From the NCBI GenBank assembly GCA_018818105.1, contig JAHISK010000005.1, positions 1-37,182 of the forward strand: a stretch of DNA of 37,182 nucleotides. Reading direction: 5' to 3'. The notes below the pieces were generated by a model that searched no databases, was not told the DNA's origin, and saw only the letters and a list, made by a program, of their open reading frames with translations. Within the stretch, counting starts at the first letter, position 1, and each line of letters starts with the position of its first letter. This stretch comes from Candidatus Omnitrophota bacterium (GTDB lineage Bacteria; Omnitrophota; Gorgyraeia; Duberdicusellales; 4484-171). Positions 1-6,953 of this stretch are shown piece after piece. The translations under genes were made by a program, and so were the position numbers.

Positions 1-327
1 GGTCAAGAAACCCGAATGGGTACCATATGTACGGGAAAAATGATCCTCGATTTCTTTCTTTAGTTTATTCAAAAAATCTTTCGTTACCATTTCAGAAACT
101 TCAAAATCCAGATCAACCGACATCCGGTCAAGTCCATGAATAATGCGCAGTGCGGAACCCCCGTACATTATCCATTTATTGTATTCGGGATGACGGTAAA
201 TAAAATTAAGGACGTAAAACTGAAGTATCTCCTTAAGGGCATTTCGAAGAGTTTCGGCATCCATCTCCCCATGCGGAGCAAGATCATCAAGTGTCTTTTT
301 TAAAATGGCGAGAATATATTCACTCAT
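1..327 (-). CDS. AbiEii-type nucleotidyltransferase toxin, partial (C-terminus outside window)
   Basis: The gene starts at the ATG at 325-327 and runs off the left edge; 109 codons are visible. The visible part is the N-terminal nucleotidyltransferase core of the AbiEii/AbiGii (DUF1814) family. A Gly-Gly-Ser motif lies at residues 56-58 and the Asp-x-Asp metal-binding pair at residues 72 and 74, after an Arg-x-Ser typical of the family. AbiEii proteins are nucleotide-transferring toxins of type IV-like toxin-antitoxin and phage-abortive systems. The start overlaps the stop of the upstream antitoxin-like gene by 8 bp, the usual tight AbiEi-AbiEii arrangement. Family assignment is confident; activity in this host is inferred. 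Confidence 0.85.
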   Translation of the reverse strand, partial: MSEYILAILKKTLDDLAPHGEMDAETLRNALKEILQFYVLNFIYRHPEYNKWIMYGGSALRIIHGLDRMSVDLDFEVSEMVTKDFLNKLKKEIEDHFSRTYGTHSGFLT

Positions 328-964
328 TGTTAATATATTCCTTTGTCATTGCATAAAATTTATTCTGTTCTTTTTTACCCATTTCATCGATGTCTATTCG
401 TAAGTCTTCAACTACTGCTTTAATGTTTTTAAATCTAACACCCCGGAACTGACGAGTTTTGAAATAAAGCAGGTCAAATAAGGCTTTAGCCGGGGATGCA
501 ATAAAGAAATCCAGCCTCATCGACTGTCCGTCTACAGCCTTCCCTTTCATTAAGGAAAAATCTAAAAATAGTTCTTTTTTTATAGAGTTATAGCTAAAGT
601 TTCCTGCTTTGGTAGTGTAATTTCTGGTCACCTTTGGCGTAACGGAAGTAACGCCATATATGGCTTCCGTGATAAGATTGTAAAATTGAAGGGCAGACCA
701 TGAACTGATATAGGAAGGCGTCCGGATAATGTTGGCTAGGTAAAAGGAATAGGAAATATTGCTTCTGTTCTTGCTAAAAAAATCGGCTGATATATACAAC
801 CCCTTTTTGAGTTGAAGGATTTCCTTATGCTTCAGAAAACGGCTAATATACGTATCCACTGATGTATCGGCAAGCTCCAGCTGTTTGGCTAGCTGATATA
901 AACTGTCCTTGCTAAAATGAGGCAAAGATTTTAATTGCTCTAATAGGTTCTTCTTGCTTTTCAT
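320..964 (-). CDS. AbiEi-like antitoxin / transcriptional regulator (214 aa)
   Basis: The N-terminal 60 or so residues form a winged-helix-like segment with a short basic stretch, followed by an alpha/beta C-terminal domain of about 150 residues. This is the build of AbiEi-type antitoxins, which neutralise the AbiEii nucleotidyltransferase and repress their own promoter. The next gene overlaps its 3' end by 8 bp and encodes an AbiEii nucleotidyltransferase, which supports the pairing. The start at 964 has no convincing ribosome-binding site and lies only about 12 bp from the likely -10 box, so the message may be nearly leaderless. The assignment rests on architecture and context rather than on a diagnostic motif. 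Confidence 0.72.
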   Translation of the reverse strand: MKSKKNLLEQLKSLPHFSKDSLYQLAKQLELADTSVDTYISRFLKHKEILQLKKGLYISADFFSKNRSNISYSFYLANIIRTPSYISSWSALQFYNLITEAIYGVTSVTPKVTRNYTTKAGNFSYNSIKKELFLDFSLMKGKAVDGQSMRLDFFIASPAKALFDLLYFKTRQFRGVRFKNIKAVVEDLRIDIDEMGKKEQNKFYAMTKEYINNE

Positions 965-976
965 AATTATGACATA

Positions 977-1005
977 AATGTATCATAAAAGAAACGTGAT
1001 GTCAA
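977..1005 (-). promoter_or_regulatory. Sigma-70-type promoter of the left AbiE-like module
   Basis: On the minus strand a TTGACA -35 (1000-1005) and a TACATT -10 (977-982) are separated by 17 bp. An imperfect inverted repeat, ATGACAT...TGTATCAT, covers the -10 to start region and could be the autoregulatory operator. The -35 box and its flank (TCTTGACATCACGT) match 13 of 14 bases of the promoter of the second AbiE-like module near 35780. Confidence 0.65.
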
Positions 1006-1023
1006 GACCTATATAATTCTTAG

Positions 1024-1063
1024 ATGGGAATGGTAAGATAGATCGTTACCCCCCTATAGAGGA
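1024..1063. repeat. 40-bp direct repeat, left copy
   Basis: These 40 bases recur at 37004-37043 in the same orientation with one substitution (C/T). This copy covers the stop codon of the PilZ gene and its downstream flank, just before the AbiE-like promoter. The inner part can pair as GGTAA...TTACC; the single base difference in the other copy turns a G-C into a G-T pair, so the pairing survives. Confidence 0.9.
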
Positions 1064-2230
1064 TTTAACCATATGCGATTCGATATATTCCTTAAGTTCG
1101 GCTTGATTATTCTCTTCCTGAAAAAGTAAAGATAAACCGTAATAATTAACCGCCGGCGACTTTTTCACCCATATAACTTCGGCTTTTACCCTCATCATAG
1201 GAACTTTATCTCCAAAAAAGAATAGTCTTAACCTCAATATCTCTTTTTCATGGAACTCCGCCTCTGACTCACAATACAAGCCGCCCAAACTAATATTGCC
1301 GGCAAAACATTTAGCGGTTTTGGATTTATCCTGGGAATCAATTCTTAACAGCGCTGAGCGGCTGTAATCACGGCTTAAATCTAACCGACCTAATTCTCTG
1401 CGTTCCGCGGACTCACCGGATATCCACGGCTTATCACTCTCTTGAGAAGATAATGATTTACCCATTATCTTTCTTTTAACAAGCGCGTCTTTTAAAGCTT
1501 CGATGATTTTCTTAAGCTCCCCGCATTCCTGTTCTTTTTGTAAACTATTCTGTTCTTCCTCTTCAATAACAGCTTCCTTTTGCGCTAAGACTTCGTTTTT
1601 CCGTTCTAATTCTGACTGCAAAAATTCAAATGAACTCTTAAGCTGATTATAATCTTTTTCCTTCTGTACCTGAGCCTGCTCTATGGCCTTACGGATAATC
1701 TCTTCCTGATTAAGACGTTCTTCTTTTTCTCGTAATCGCGACTTAACCTTTATCAATTCACTATCGAATTGCGTTTTCCATTTATTTTTCAGATAGCGGA
1801 TAATTAAAACTCCCAAACCTGAAAATAAAGCCAAACCAGCCAGTAAGAATATCCACAGGGAAATACTTCTACTTTTAACGGAGGAAACTATTGGTGAGGA
1901 AATTTTTGTTTCCGGCAGGAGATTTTCTTTAACGGGATTCTCTACCTCGTTAGAAATATTCTTACTGCCTACCGGAACAAATATTTCTGACGTCTTATCT
2001 TTATCGGGGCTTGCCTTTAGCAAACTATCTTTCTCTACTGTCACCTGTGGAGTGTTCGATACCTCTGTTTTAATCTCCTGTATGGATGTATCTTCTATCC
2101 GCGTTAATGCTTTATCCATTTCTCCAAGTCTTTTAATTATTTCCGCTCTCTCATCCTGAGTAATAATTTCCTGGGCATTCGCCTGAACAGCAAATACAAA
2201 TAAGAATAATAAAACTATAAATAATCTCAT
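1046..2230 (-). CDS. Membrane-anchored coiled-coil protein with C-terminal PilZ domain
   Basis: The 394-residue product begins with a hydrophobic segment ending in Ala-x-Ala that looks like a signal peptide (1-19). It has a low-complexity stretch to about 120, a transmembrane segment at about 123-145, a long charged coiled coil (150-255) and a PilZ domain (about 276-385). The PilZ c-di-GMP-binding signature is intact: R278-x3-R282 and the N312-x-S-x-G-G motif. The coiled coil and PilZ domain should sit in the cytoplasm. The gene overlaps the upstream coiled-coil gene by 4 bp and is the last member of the gas-vesicle transcription unit, so it may link c-di-GMP to vesicle handling (inference). 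Its last residues and stop codon lie inside the 40-bp repeat. Confidence 0.88.
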   Translation of the reverse strand: MRLFIVLLFLFVFAVQANAQEIITQDERAEIIKRLGEMDKALTRIEDTSIQEIKTEVSNTPQVTVEKDSLLKASPDKDKTSEIFVPVGSKNISNEVENPVKENLLPETKISSPIVSSVKSRSISLWIFLLAGLALFSGLGVLIIRYLKNKWKTQFDSELIKVKSRLREKEERLNQEEIIRKAIEQAQVQKEKDYNQLKSSFEFLQSELERKNEVLAQKEAVIEEEEQNSLQKEQECGELKKIIEALKDALVKRKIMGKSLSSQESDKPWISGESAERRELGRLDLSRDYSRSALLRIDSQDKSKTAKCFAGNISLGGLYCESEAEFHEKEILRLRLFFFGDKVPMMRVKAEVIWVKKSPAVNYYGLSLLFQEENNQAELKEYIESHMVKSSIGG

Positions 2231-2889
2231 GGCCTTTTCACCAAATCTTTTTCTTTAAATTCCTGTGCCTTCCATTCCGGTAAAACAGCGCAGGCCGCGG
2301 CTTTTTCTTCCAATCTTTGAACCTCAGCTTTACCGATGAATTCGGAACCGCGGTAAACCGATAAAACATCACCTAAATCCAGGCCGTCGGCACGGCCTAA
2401 ATTTACCAGAATAAAGCGATATTGTCCATTCACGTCTAAAACTTCTCCGTTTAATAACGGGTTGGAAGTAACAACTATTTTCTCCAGTTCAATAACTTCC
2501 GATTTTCGGGAAAAATTCTGTAATCTTTCTTCTAAGTTTCTTTTTTCCGTTAAGGTTATTAGTAATTTGGATTCGGTTTCACGCCGGGCAGAAATCTCTT
2601 TTTCCAGTTTATTTAAAGCAAGGGTTATCTGCCGGTTTTTCTCCTTAAGCTCTTTCTCTATTTTCCGCTTAGCAACAACCGTTTCTCTTAACTCTCCCTC
2701 CACTCTGGATTTCTCTTTAAAGGTTTGGGACAATTGTCCCTCTGTAAATATCCTCAATGACTTTTCCTGCTCTTTAAGAATATAAAACAGAGTAGTAGTT
2801 ACCAGCAGAAAGGCAATAATCACTGCCGCCAGGAATTTGGGCCTTACCTTCGGGGTTAATTTTGAAATTAATTTAGAAACTACCTTCAT
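2227..2889 (-). CDS. Single-pass membrane coiled-coil protein with C-terminal beta-rich domain
   Basis: The 220-residue product has one transmembrane helix near the N-terminus (about 17-38), a heptad-rich coiled coil (about 40-125) and a compact C-terminal domain (about 135-218). The last has a Gly-Leu-x-x-Gly-Asp-x-L-x-V-Y pattern, similar to the SH3-like domain at the C-terminus of FlgT and many envelope proteins. The exact family is not certain. It overlaps both neighbours by 4 bp (ATGA type), which points to coupled translation and roughly matched amounts with the PilZ protein. A structural role at the membrane is inferred. Confidence 0.75.
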   Translation of the reverse strand: MKVVSKLISKLTPKVRPKFLAAVIIAFLLVTTTLFYILKEQEKSLRIFTEGQLSQTFKEKSRVEGELRETVVAKRKIEKELKEKNRQITLALNKLEKEISARRETESKLLITLTEKRNLEERLQNFSRKSEVIELEKIVVTSNPLLNGEVLDVNGQYRFILVNLGRADGLDLGDVLSVYRGSEFIGKAEVQRLEEKAAACAVLPEWKAQEFKEKDLVKRP

Positions 2890-3578
2890 TTTTCACATAA
2901 CCGGATTGGATAAATAAGATACGCCGCTAATTCTTCTACCCGATCCTTATACCGGTGATAAAAAGGAAGCAGACTCTGATATTCTCTTACTTTTTGAATA
3001 TCTTTTATTTCCGTAACCTGAAAACTGTTAGGAAGTTTTTCTTTAACATTGTGGGAGGCACCGATAAATAGAATCGCTTTTTCGCTGTGTTTTAAAGTAG
3101 CGTCCATTCTTTTAACGATAAACTTGTCTCTTTTCTTTAATAAACTCTTTTTAACGAATTTATATTTGATAAAGGCGGATAGTTTCTGAACAAGGGATTT
3201 CGCCTGGGTTATGGCAACCAGGTAATCACGCTCCCGCTTAAGGAGCTGGAAATCTTCGGTTTTGACTAAAACCGCTCCCCGCTTCAGGAGATTTGAAATC
3301 AATTCATAATTTTTACTTCCCTGTTTTACGCCTTCTTCCACAATTTTTTCGCCTACTTCATCCTCCGCGACCATTCCATCCTGATAAATTTTTACGCCGG
3401 ACACATCCTGAGTATCAAAATAATCCAATATGGCCTGCCAAAATCCTTCAACTGTTTTCTGGTGTTCATCCCAAACTTCCTGCCCTAAATCATCAATACC
3501 TCTTTTAGTTACGGCCATTGATATAGAACCAAGGTCGGCGCTGGTATGTATAACCGGAACATAAAGCAATCTTTTCAT
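2886..3578 (-). CDS. Conserved-looking hypothetical protein, TraB-like C-terminal motif
   Basis: The 230-residue soluble protein has no signal peptide or membrane segment. The first 80 residues look alpha/beta and the middle (120-175) is helical and basic. Near residues 168-180 there is a strand followed by Ile-Gly-Ala-Ser-His-Asn, which recalls the Gly-x-x-His motif of TraB/PrgY-like proteins, but this is too short to name the family. Its start codon shares one base with the stop of the upstream GvpJ-like gene (TAATG) and its end overlaps the next gene by 4 bp, so it belongs to the gas-vesicle operon. Function unknown. Confidence 0.7.
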   Translation of the reverse strand: MKRLLYVPVIHTSADLGSISMAVTKRGIDDLGQEVWDEHQKTVEGFWQAILDYFDTQDVSGVKIYQDGMVAEDEVGEKIVEEGVKQGSKNYELISNLLKRGAVLVKTEDFQLLKRERDYLVAITQAKSLVQKLSAFIKYKFVKKSLLKKRDKFIVKRMDATLKHSEKAILFIGASHNVKEKLPNSFQVTEIKDIQKVREYQSLLPFYHRYKDRVEELAAYLIYPIRLCEK

Positions 3579-3883
3579 TATTTCTGCTCCGTCTTTGTTT
3601 CCAGACGGCTTATCCTTTTTTTCAATTCCTTATTCTCTTTCTCAATTACCTTTTCTTTAGCTTTGGAAGACAGATACGAATCCTGCTGCCACCAGTTTAT
3701 GCCCATTTCCATAGCTTTATCAACAGACGCGATTAGAAGCCGTATTTTAATATTGAGAAGGTCTATATCGGCAAGTTGAACCCTAATATCTCCGGCAATC
3801 ACTATTCCTTTATCGAGAATTTTCTCAAGGATGTCAGCTAAATTGGTAGACGCGACTGAATGGGACATTTTTGTATCAGACAT
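3578..3883 (-). CDS. gvpJ: GvpA/J-family minor gas-vesicle protein
   Basis: The 101-residue product carries the GvpA fold at about residues 13-62: an Asp-Ile-Leu-x-x-Ile-Leu-Asp-Lys-Gly helix, a Val-x-Ala-Gly-Asp-Ile strand, an Ala-Asp-Ile-Asp turn and a second helix ending in Ala-Ser-Val-Asp. A Gly-x-x-Trp-Trp follows, then a charged coiled-coil tail (70-101) absent from GvpA. This fits the GvpJ/GvpM/GvpS minor proteins thought to nucleate or cap the vesicle. An AGGAGG site lies 6-7 bp before the ATG at 3883. It is the second GvpJ-like gene in the cluster; GvpJ, M and S cannot be separated by eye. Confidence 0.88.
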   Translation of the reverse strand: MSDTKMSHSVASTNLADILEKILDKGIVIAGDIRVQLADIDLLNIKIRLLIASVDKAMEMGINWWQQDSYLSSKAKEKVIEKENKELKKRISRLETKTEQK

Positions 3884-3898
3884 TATTTTCCTCCTTTG

Positions 3899-4168
3899 CT
3901 ATTCTAATTTTTTAGCTTTAATAATTAAATCCGCCGTTCTCCTGCGTAAATTAGCGATAAACCGGCAGTTTTTACAATGGATATTTTCTTCTTTGAAATC
4001 CGGACAGGAAAAAAGCGTATCCACCTTTTTTAACAATTCCTGGGCGTACATTGCTTTGTCCTGAACATCTTCAGCCTGATTAATTTTCTCCGTAATATCT
4101 TTCATTAAAAACTCTTGTTTGCGGAATGTCAGGCAATTTATTTTTGGTTCTTCTTTATGCTTATGCAT
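3899..4168 (-). CDS. Small cysteine protein in the gvp operon (89 aa)
   Basis: I do not recognise a named family. The start at 4168 has a GGAGG ribosome-binding site 4 bp upstream. The first 50 residues are charged and helical; a Cys-x9-Cys-x2-Cys motif occupies about residues 54-67, followed by a basic helix. Three closely placed cysteines suggest a small metal-binding or redox-sensitive site. It lies between gvpK and the second gvpJ-like gene with short gaps. The same C-x9-C-x2-C spacing recurs in the truncated ORF at 36848-37034, which hints at a shared small family. Confidence 0.65.
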   Translation of the reverse strand: MHKHKEEPKINCLTFRKQEFLMKDITEKINQAEDVQDKAMYAQELLKKVDTLFSCPDFKEENIHCKNCRFIANLRRRTADLIIKAKKLE

Positions 4169-4179
4169 AACTCCTCCGT

Positions 4180-4506
4180 TTACATTAAATCTCCCAAAGG
4201 GCCTAAATTTATATTTAAGTCCTCGTCTTTAAGCCCGAATATCTCTTTTAATTCTTTCATCTTCTCTTCTAATTTCATCAGAGCTTCTCCCACTCTCTCA
4301 ACCTCCTCATCACTGAGAGAACTCGCGTTAACTCTGCGCATTGCCTGTTTTTCTAAAAGTTTACGCAATAACTCTACAAGCGTAAGCACAAGCTTAGCTA
4401 ATCCCTTCTCAACATTTTTAGGGTCGATATTAATTCTTTCGGAATTAGAATTTACTGCTTCCCGCGGCTCTTTAACGGTTATTTTTAACACAGGCCTATC
4501 ACTCAT
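4180..4506 (-). CDS. gvpK: Gas-vesicle protein GvpK
   Basis: The 108-residue protein matches GvpK along its length. It has a helical core with Leu-Val-Leu-Thr-Leu-Val-Glu-Leu-Leu-Arg (about 37-48), an Ala-Met-Arg-Arg-Val segment, a Leu-Ser-Asp-Glu-Glu-Val-Glu-Arg-Val-Gly stretch, and the family C-terminus Phe-Gly-Leu-x-x-Glu-Asp-Leu-Asn-x-x-Leu-Gly-Pro-Leu-Gly. GvpK is an accessory protein needed for vesicle formation in most clusters; its biochemical role is not settled. The gene is separated from gvpJ upstream by 1 bp, so it is probably translationally coupled. Confidence 0.93.
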   Translation of the reverse strand: MSDRPVLKITVKEPREAVNSNSERINIDPKNVEKGLAKLVLTLVELLRKLLEKQAMRRVNASSLSDEEVERVGEALMKLEEKMKELKEIFGLKDEDLNINLGPLGDLM

Positions 4507-4507
4507 T

Positions 4508-4723
4508 TCAAGAAGGCTCCTCCTGGCCGCCGGACATAGGCGCGCCTCTTAAATGTTCCATTGTCTCCACCGAACTTATTAAAACCTTTAACCCCACATA
4601 AATAAGATCTACATCAGCCACTGAAATAATCAAATCGCCGGACACAACCGCGCCTTTATCCAAAACCCTGTCCAGAATTTCCAACAAAGTAACATCTTTT
4701 GATTTTGTAACCGTTTTATCCAT
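4508..4723 (-). CDS. gvpJ: Gas-vesicle minor protein GvpJ
   Basis: The 71-residue product has the GvpA/J fold: Leu-Leu-Glu-Ile-Leu-Asp-Arg-Val-Leu-Asp-Lys-Gly, then a Val-x-Ser-Gly-Asp strand, Ser-Val-Ala-Asp-Val-Asp-Leu and Ile-Ser-Ser-Val-Glu. The frame stays open to 4816, but the first 31 codons there are the antisense-frame reading of a decamer repeat and of the upstream gene's end. The ATG at 4723, 7 bp after the stop of the upstream GvpF/L gene, is the better start. Its ribosome-binding site is weak. GvpJ is a low-abundance shell protein involved in nucleation or tip formation. Confidence 0.9.
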   Translation of the reverse strand: MDKTVTKSKDVTLLEILDRVLDKGAVVSGDLIISVADVDLIYVGLKVLISSVETMEHLRGAPMSGGQEEPS

Positions 4724-4730
4724 AGTTTTT

Positions 4731-5561
4731 CTATCCGCGTTTATCCGCGTTCTTTTTATCCGCGTTTGTCTGCGTTTGACAAAAATTATATGCCGGCCAG
4801 GGGCCGGTACAGTCAATAAGAAACCCTTCTTGCTTATACGCTGTTTTCAGGCTGTCTGCAACAGCAATAAAATCTATAGCCGTATTTTCTTCAATAAGAA
4901 AAGCCGAATTCAGAATCATCTCTTCCTTTCTTTCCGTAACTTCTTTTGGCAATAATCTGTTAATACGCGACTTAACGCAATGCCGGTTTAACTCTTCAAA
5001 ACAGGCTTTTGTGCAGCTACTGTATTTTTTATTTAAAAGCTGATTTATCAAGTCTTCCTTCTTCTTTTTTAGAAGATACCCTTTGCCCGAAGAAGAATTG
5101 TTGATTTCTTCATTTATATTTAAAATTTCCTGATCCCTGCTAATAAGAGTCTCTTTTAACCGCTCTATATCGCAATAAATCTTTACTCCCCACTCCTGCT
5201 TTCCCTCTAAAACTTCTAAATTCTCTCTAAATGCCTGCACATGGTTTTCTATAGATAATTTAAGGCTCACTTCACTGTTATATAAAGTAGCGAACTTAAA
5301 AGGAAGCACGCACCTTGATTTCATAATCCCTTCAATTACCTGCTCGTGAATATTTGCTTTCTTCTTTACCCAATCCATGTCATTTAAATTTTTCTCTAAA
5401 TTTTCTTTGGCAAACTCTTCACTTGAAACTTTGCTCACAATAGCATAAAGGCCGCAATGGTAAATAAAATACAGCTTATCAACCACCTTATCTACATCTT
5501 TTAGTTTAGGCGCTTTTCTTGTGACGCAGTATAAATATATAAGGTCTTTTTCTTCTTTCAT
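4731..5561 (-). CDS. gvpL: GvpF/GvpL-family gas-vesicle protein (276 aa)
   Basis: This GvpF/L protein starts with the typical Leu-Ile-Tyr-Leu-Tyr-Cys-Val strand. It has a first alpha/beta domain with a His-Glu-Gln-Val-Ile-Glu motif (about 73) and Leu-Pro-Phe-Lys-Phe-Ala-Thr, a helical middle, and a second domain ending in Gly-Pro-Trp-Pro-Ala-Tyr-Asn-Phe (about 250-258), the family hallmark. GvpF/L proteins bind GvpA and are thought to act in nucleation. The C-terminus is extended by about 14 residues (repeated Asn-Ala-Asp-Lys) encoded by a decamer repeat, so the natural stop has been replaced by repeat sequence. It is the most divergent of the four GvpF/L copies here. Confidence 0.92.
   Translation of the reverse strand: MKEEKDLIYLYCVTRKAPKLKDVDKVVDKLYFIYHCGLYAIVSKVSSEEFAKENLEKNLNDMDWVKKKANIHEQVIEGIMKSRCVLPFKFATLYNSEVSLKLSIENHVQAFRENLEVLEGKQEWGVKIYCDIERLKETLISRDQEILNINEEINNSSSGKGYLLKKKKEDLINQLLNKKYSSCTKACFEELNRHCVKSRINRLLPKEVTERKEEMILNSAFLIEENTAIDFIAVADSLKTAYKQEGFLIDCTGPWPAYNFCQTQTNADKKNADKRG
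4732..4776. repeat. TATCCGCGTT decamer repeat, 4 copies
   Basis: TATCCGCGTT occurs at 4732-4741, 4742-4751 and 4757-4766, and a variant TGTCTGCGTT at 4767-4776. It encodes the Asn-Ala-Asp-Lys tail of the GvpF/L protein on the minus strand. From general knowledge, closely similar ATCCGCGTT strings are dispersed in many uncultured bacterial genomes. Confidence 0.9.
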
Positions 5562-5585
5562 AATTAAAAACTCATCTTTTAGAAG

Positions 5586-5843
5586 TTATTCACTTTGGCT
5601 GACTTTTCGCTCATAAGATTCAATCTCTAATTCCGCGTTTAGCTTAACCGTATAAAAATTTCTGTCCTGAACTCTGGTAGGCAGGCCGAGCGACTTGATA
5701 AACGAACTTTCCTCATAAACTTCAACCTCCGCCTCCCAGCCCTCATCAGCTTTGCCGGCTTTAACAACTCTTGCCTCTTTTACCCCAAGAGCTTTCTTTA
5801 AAAATTCACTGGCCTTTTTTTGAACCTCTTCTATATTTGCCAT
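5586..5843 (-). CDS. gvpO: Gas-vesicle protein GvpO
   Basis: The 85-residue protein fits GvpO. It has an N-terminal amphipathic helix (1-20), then the conserved Gly-Trp-Glu-Ala-Glu-Val-Glu-Val-Tyr-Glu strand pair (about 34-44), a Tyr-x-Val-x-Leu-x-Ala-Glu-Leu-Glu strand and a Tyr-Glu-Arg end. A strong GAGGAGGGTG site lies inside the 3' end of gvpG, only 2 bp upstream of which the stop falls, so the two genes are coupled. GvpO is an essential accessory protein in haloarchaea and actinobacteria; its mechanism is unknown. Confidence 0.9.
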   Translation of the reverse strand: MANIEEVQKKASEFLKKALGVKEARVVKAGKADEGWEAEVEVYEESSFIKSLGLPTRVQDRNFYTVKLNAELEIESYERKVSQSE

Positions 5844-5845
5844 AA

Positions 5846-6085
5846 CTACACACCCTCCTCTTTAGCCTTCCTAATCGCTTCCAAACGGGCAAGAATCTCT
5901 TCTTCCTGTTTGTTATATTCTTCCTCGGTTATCTCATCCATTTCAAAACGAAGCTGTAACTGCATAAGTTTTTCTTTTATGCACCCTTCATCAGAAAGCT
6001 CTTTTTGAGCGACATCATCAATTTTTTTCCCCAGCCAGATCACAAGTTTTACCGGAGAAAGAATAATATCGTCAATTAAAAACAT
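5846..6085 (-). CDS. gvpG: Gas-vesicle protein GvpG
   Basis: The 79-residue helical protein has the GvpG pattern. The N-terminus is hydrophobic (Met-Phe-Leu-Ile-Asp-Asp-Ile-Ile-Leu-Ser-Pro), followed by Val-Ile-Trp-Leu-Gly-Lys-Lys-Ile. The C-terminal half is charged, with Glu-Ile-Thr-Glu-Glu-Glu-Tyr near residue 55. GvpG is a small accessory protein that interacts with GvpF/L and the nascent vesicle. Its usual neighbours, gvpF/L and gvpO, flank it here. Confidence 0.9.
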   Translation of the reverse strand: MFLIDDIILSPVKLVIWLGKKIDDVAQKELSDEGCIKEKLMQLQLRFEMDEITEEEYNKQEEEILARLEAIRKAKEEGV

Positions 6086-6140
6086 TTATCCCGCGCCTTT
6101 CATTTAATTCCCTGCACCTAATAGTTAATGGTACGAGGTT

Positions 6141-6953
6141 TTAGTACCTGCCTGCTTCTATCGCTAAATCAACAAAATTAAACGGGGGCACCCACCCTAC
6201 ATATTTAAATTTTATTTTATCCCCGTATTTTTCATCGAGAGCGTTAACTTGCCGGTCAAATTCTTTTTCATTAGCTTCTTCCACTAAAAAGGCAACGTTT
6301 AAAATCATCCGTTCACCGTAAACCTTGTTGATTTTGAATTTATCCGCTAAAGACGATAAAGATTTCAAAATATCTTCTTTATAAAAATCTTTCTTCTTTT
6401 CCAAGGCGCTTTCCACCATCTTTCCTATTTCCATACGCTGATAATGTGTTTTTACCGGTGGTAATTTCTGGATTTTTTCCTTTAACGCTTTTATGTCCGG
6501 ATATTCCTGTAGAATCTCTTCATAGATAAAAACCTCTTTCCCACCGCTTCCCTCGGCTTCGCCGCGAGGCGAGTGCGGCGAGGTCTCGCCTTTGGCGGAA
6601 AATATCGCCTTCAGGCCCAACTCTTTCTTACCTTCAAGGAATTCAAGTAAATCCTTAAATTTACCACCTTCTTTTTCCAATATCTTCTTTACTTTTTCTT
6701 CACTTACGGCGATTGTGCCAAAGCGAACCGGCACAACCGTATACTTTCTCATTACTTCCTCAATCACTTTTTCATGCGTAAGCAGATTCTGCCGGGATAC
6801 CGGATATTCCTTTAAACCGCAGCTGCTAACCATAGCCGTAACACCGTCAAAACTAACAGGATAGACTATAGCTCCTTCCATACCGGCTATACTTAAATCA
6901 AACTTTTCATTTCGCCCGGCGGTAATTATGCAGTATATATACCGGCTTTCCAT
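6141..6953 (-). CDS. gvpF: GvpF/GvpL-family gas-vesicle protein with in-frame palindromic insert
   Basis: The 270-residue protein has the full GvpF/L layout: an N-terminal Tyr-Ile-Tyr-Cys-Ile-Ile strand, Leu-Leu-Thr-His-Glu-Lys-Val-Ile-Glu, Val-Pro-Val-Arg-Phe-Gly-Thr-Ile (about 75-82), a helical hinge, and Val-Gly-Trp-Val-Pro-Pro-Phe-Asn-Phe-Val at the end. About 17 residues at positions 122-138, rich in Ser, Pro, Gly and Arg, interrupt the link between the two domains. They are encoded by a GC-rich inverted-repeat stretch at about 6541-6600 whose composition differs from the rest of the gene. The start abuts the stop of the preceding gvpF/L with no gap. Confidence 0.92.
   Translation of the reverse strand: MESRYIYCIITAGRNEKFDLSIAGMEGAIVYPVSFDGVTAMVSSCGLKEYPVSRQNLLTHEKVIEEVMRKYTVVPVRFGTIAVSEEKVKKILEKEGGKFKDLLEFLEGKKELGLKAIFSAKGETSPHSPRGEAEGSGGKEVFIYEEILQEYPDIKALKEKIQKLPPVKTHYQRMEIGKMVESALEKKKDFYKEDILKSLSSLADKFKINKVYGERMILNVAFLVEEANEKEFDRQVNALDEKYGDKIKFKYVGWVPPFNFVDLAIEAGRY
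6541..6600. repeat. GC-rich palindromic insert inside gvpF/L
   Basis: A GC-rich stretch inside an AT-rich gene, with the inverted arms TCGCCGC (6559-6565) and GCGGCGA (6575-6581). It is translated in frame as a Ser/Pro/Gly/Arg-rich loop between the two GvpF/L domains. It looks like an inserted dispersed repeat. Confidence 0.7.

Noticed and set aside
4508-4816. Longer GvpJ start at 4816
   Set aside because: The extra 31 residues are Arg/Lys-rich and come from the decamer repeat and the overlapping gvpF/L 3' end; no ribosome-binding site.
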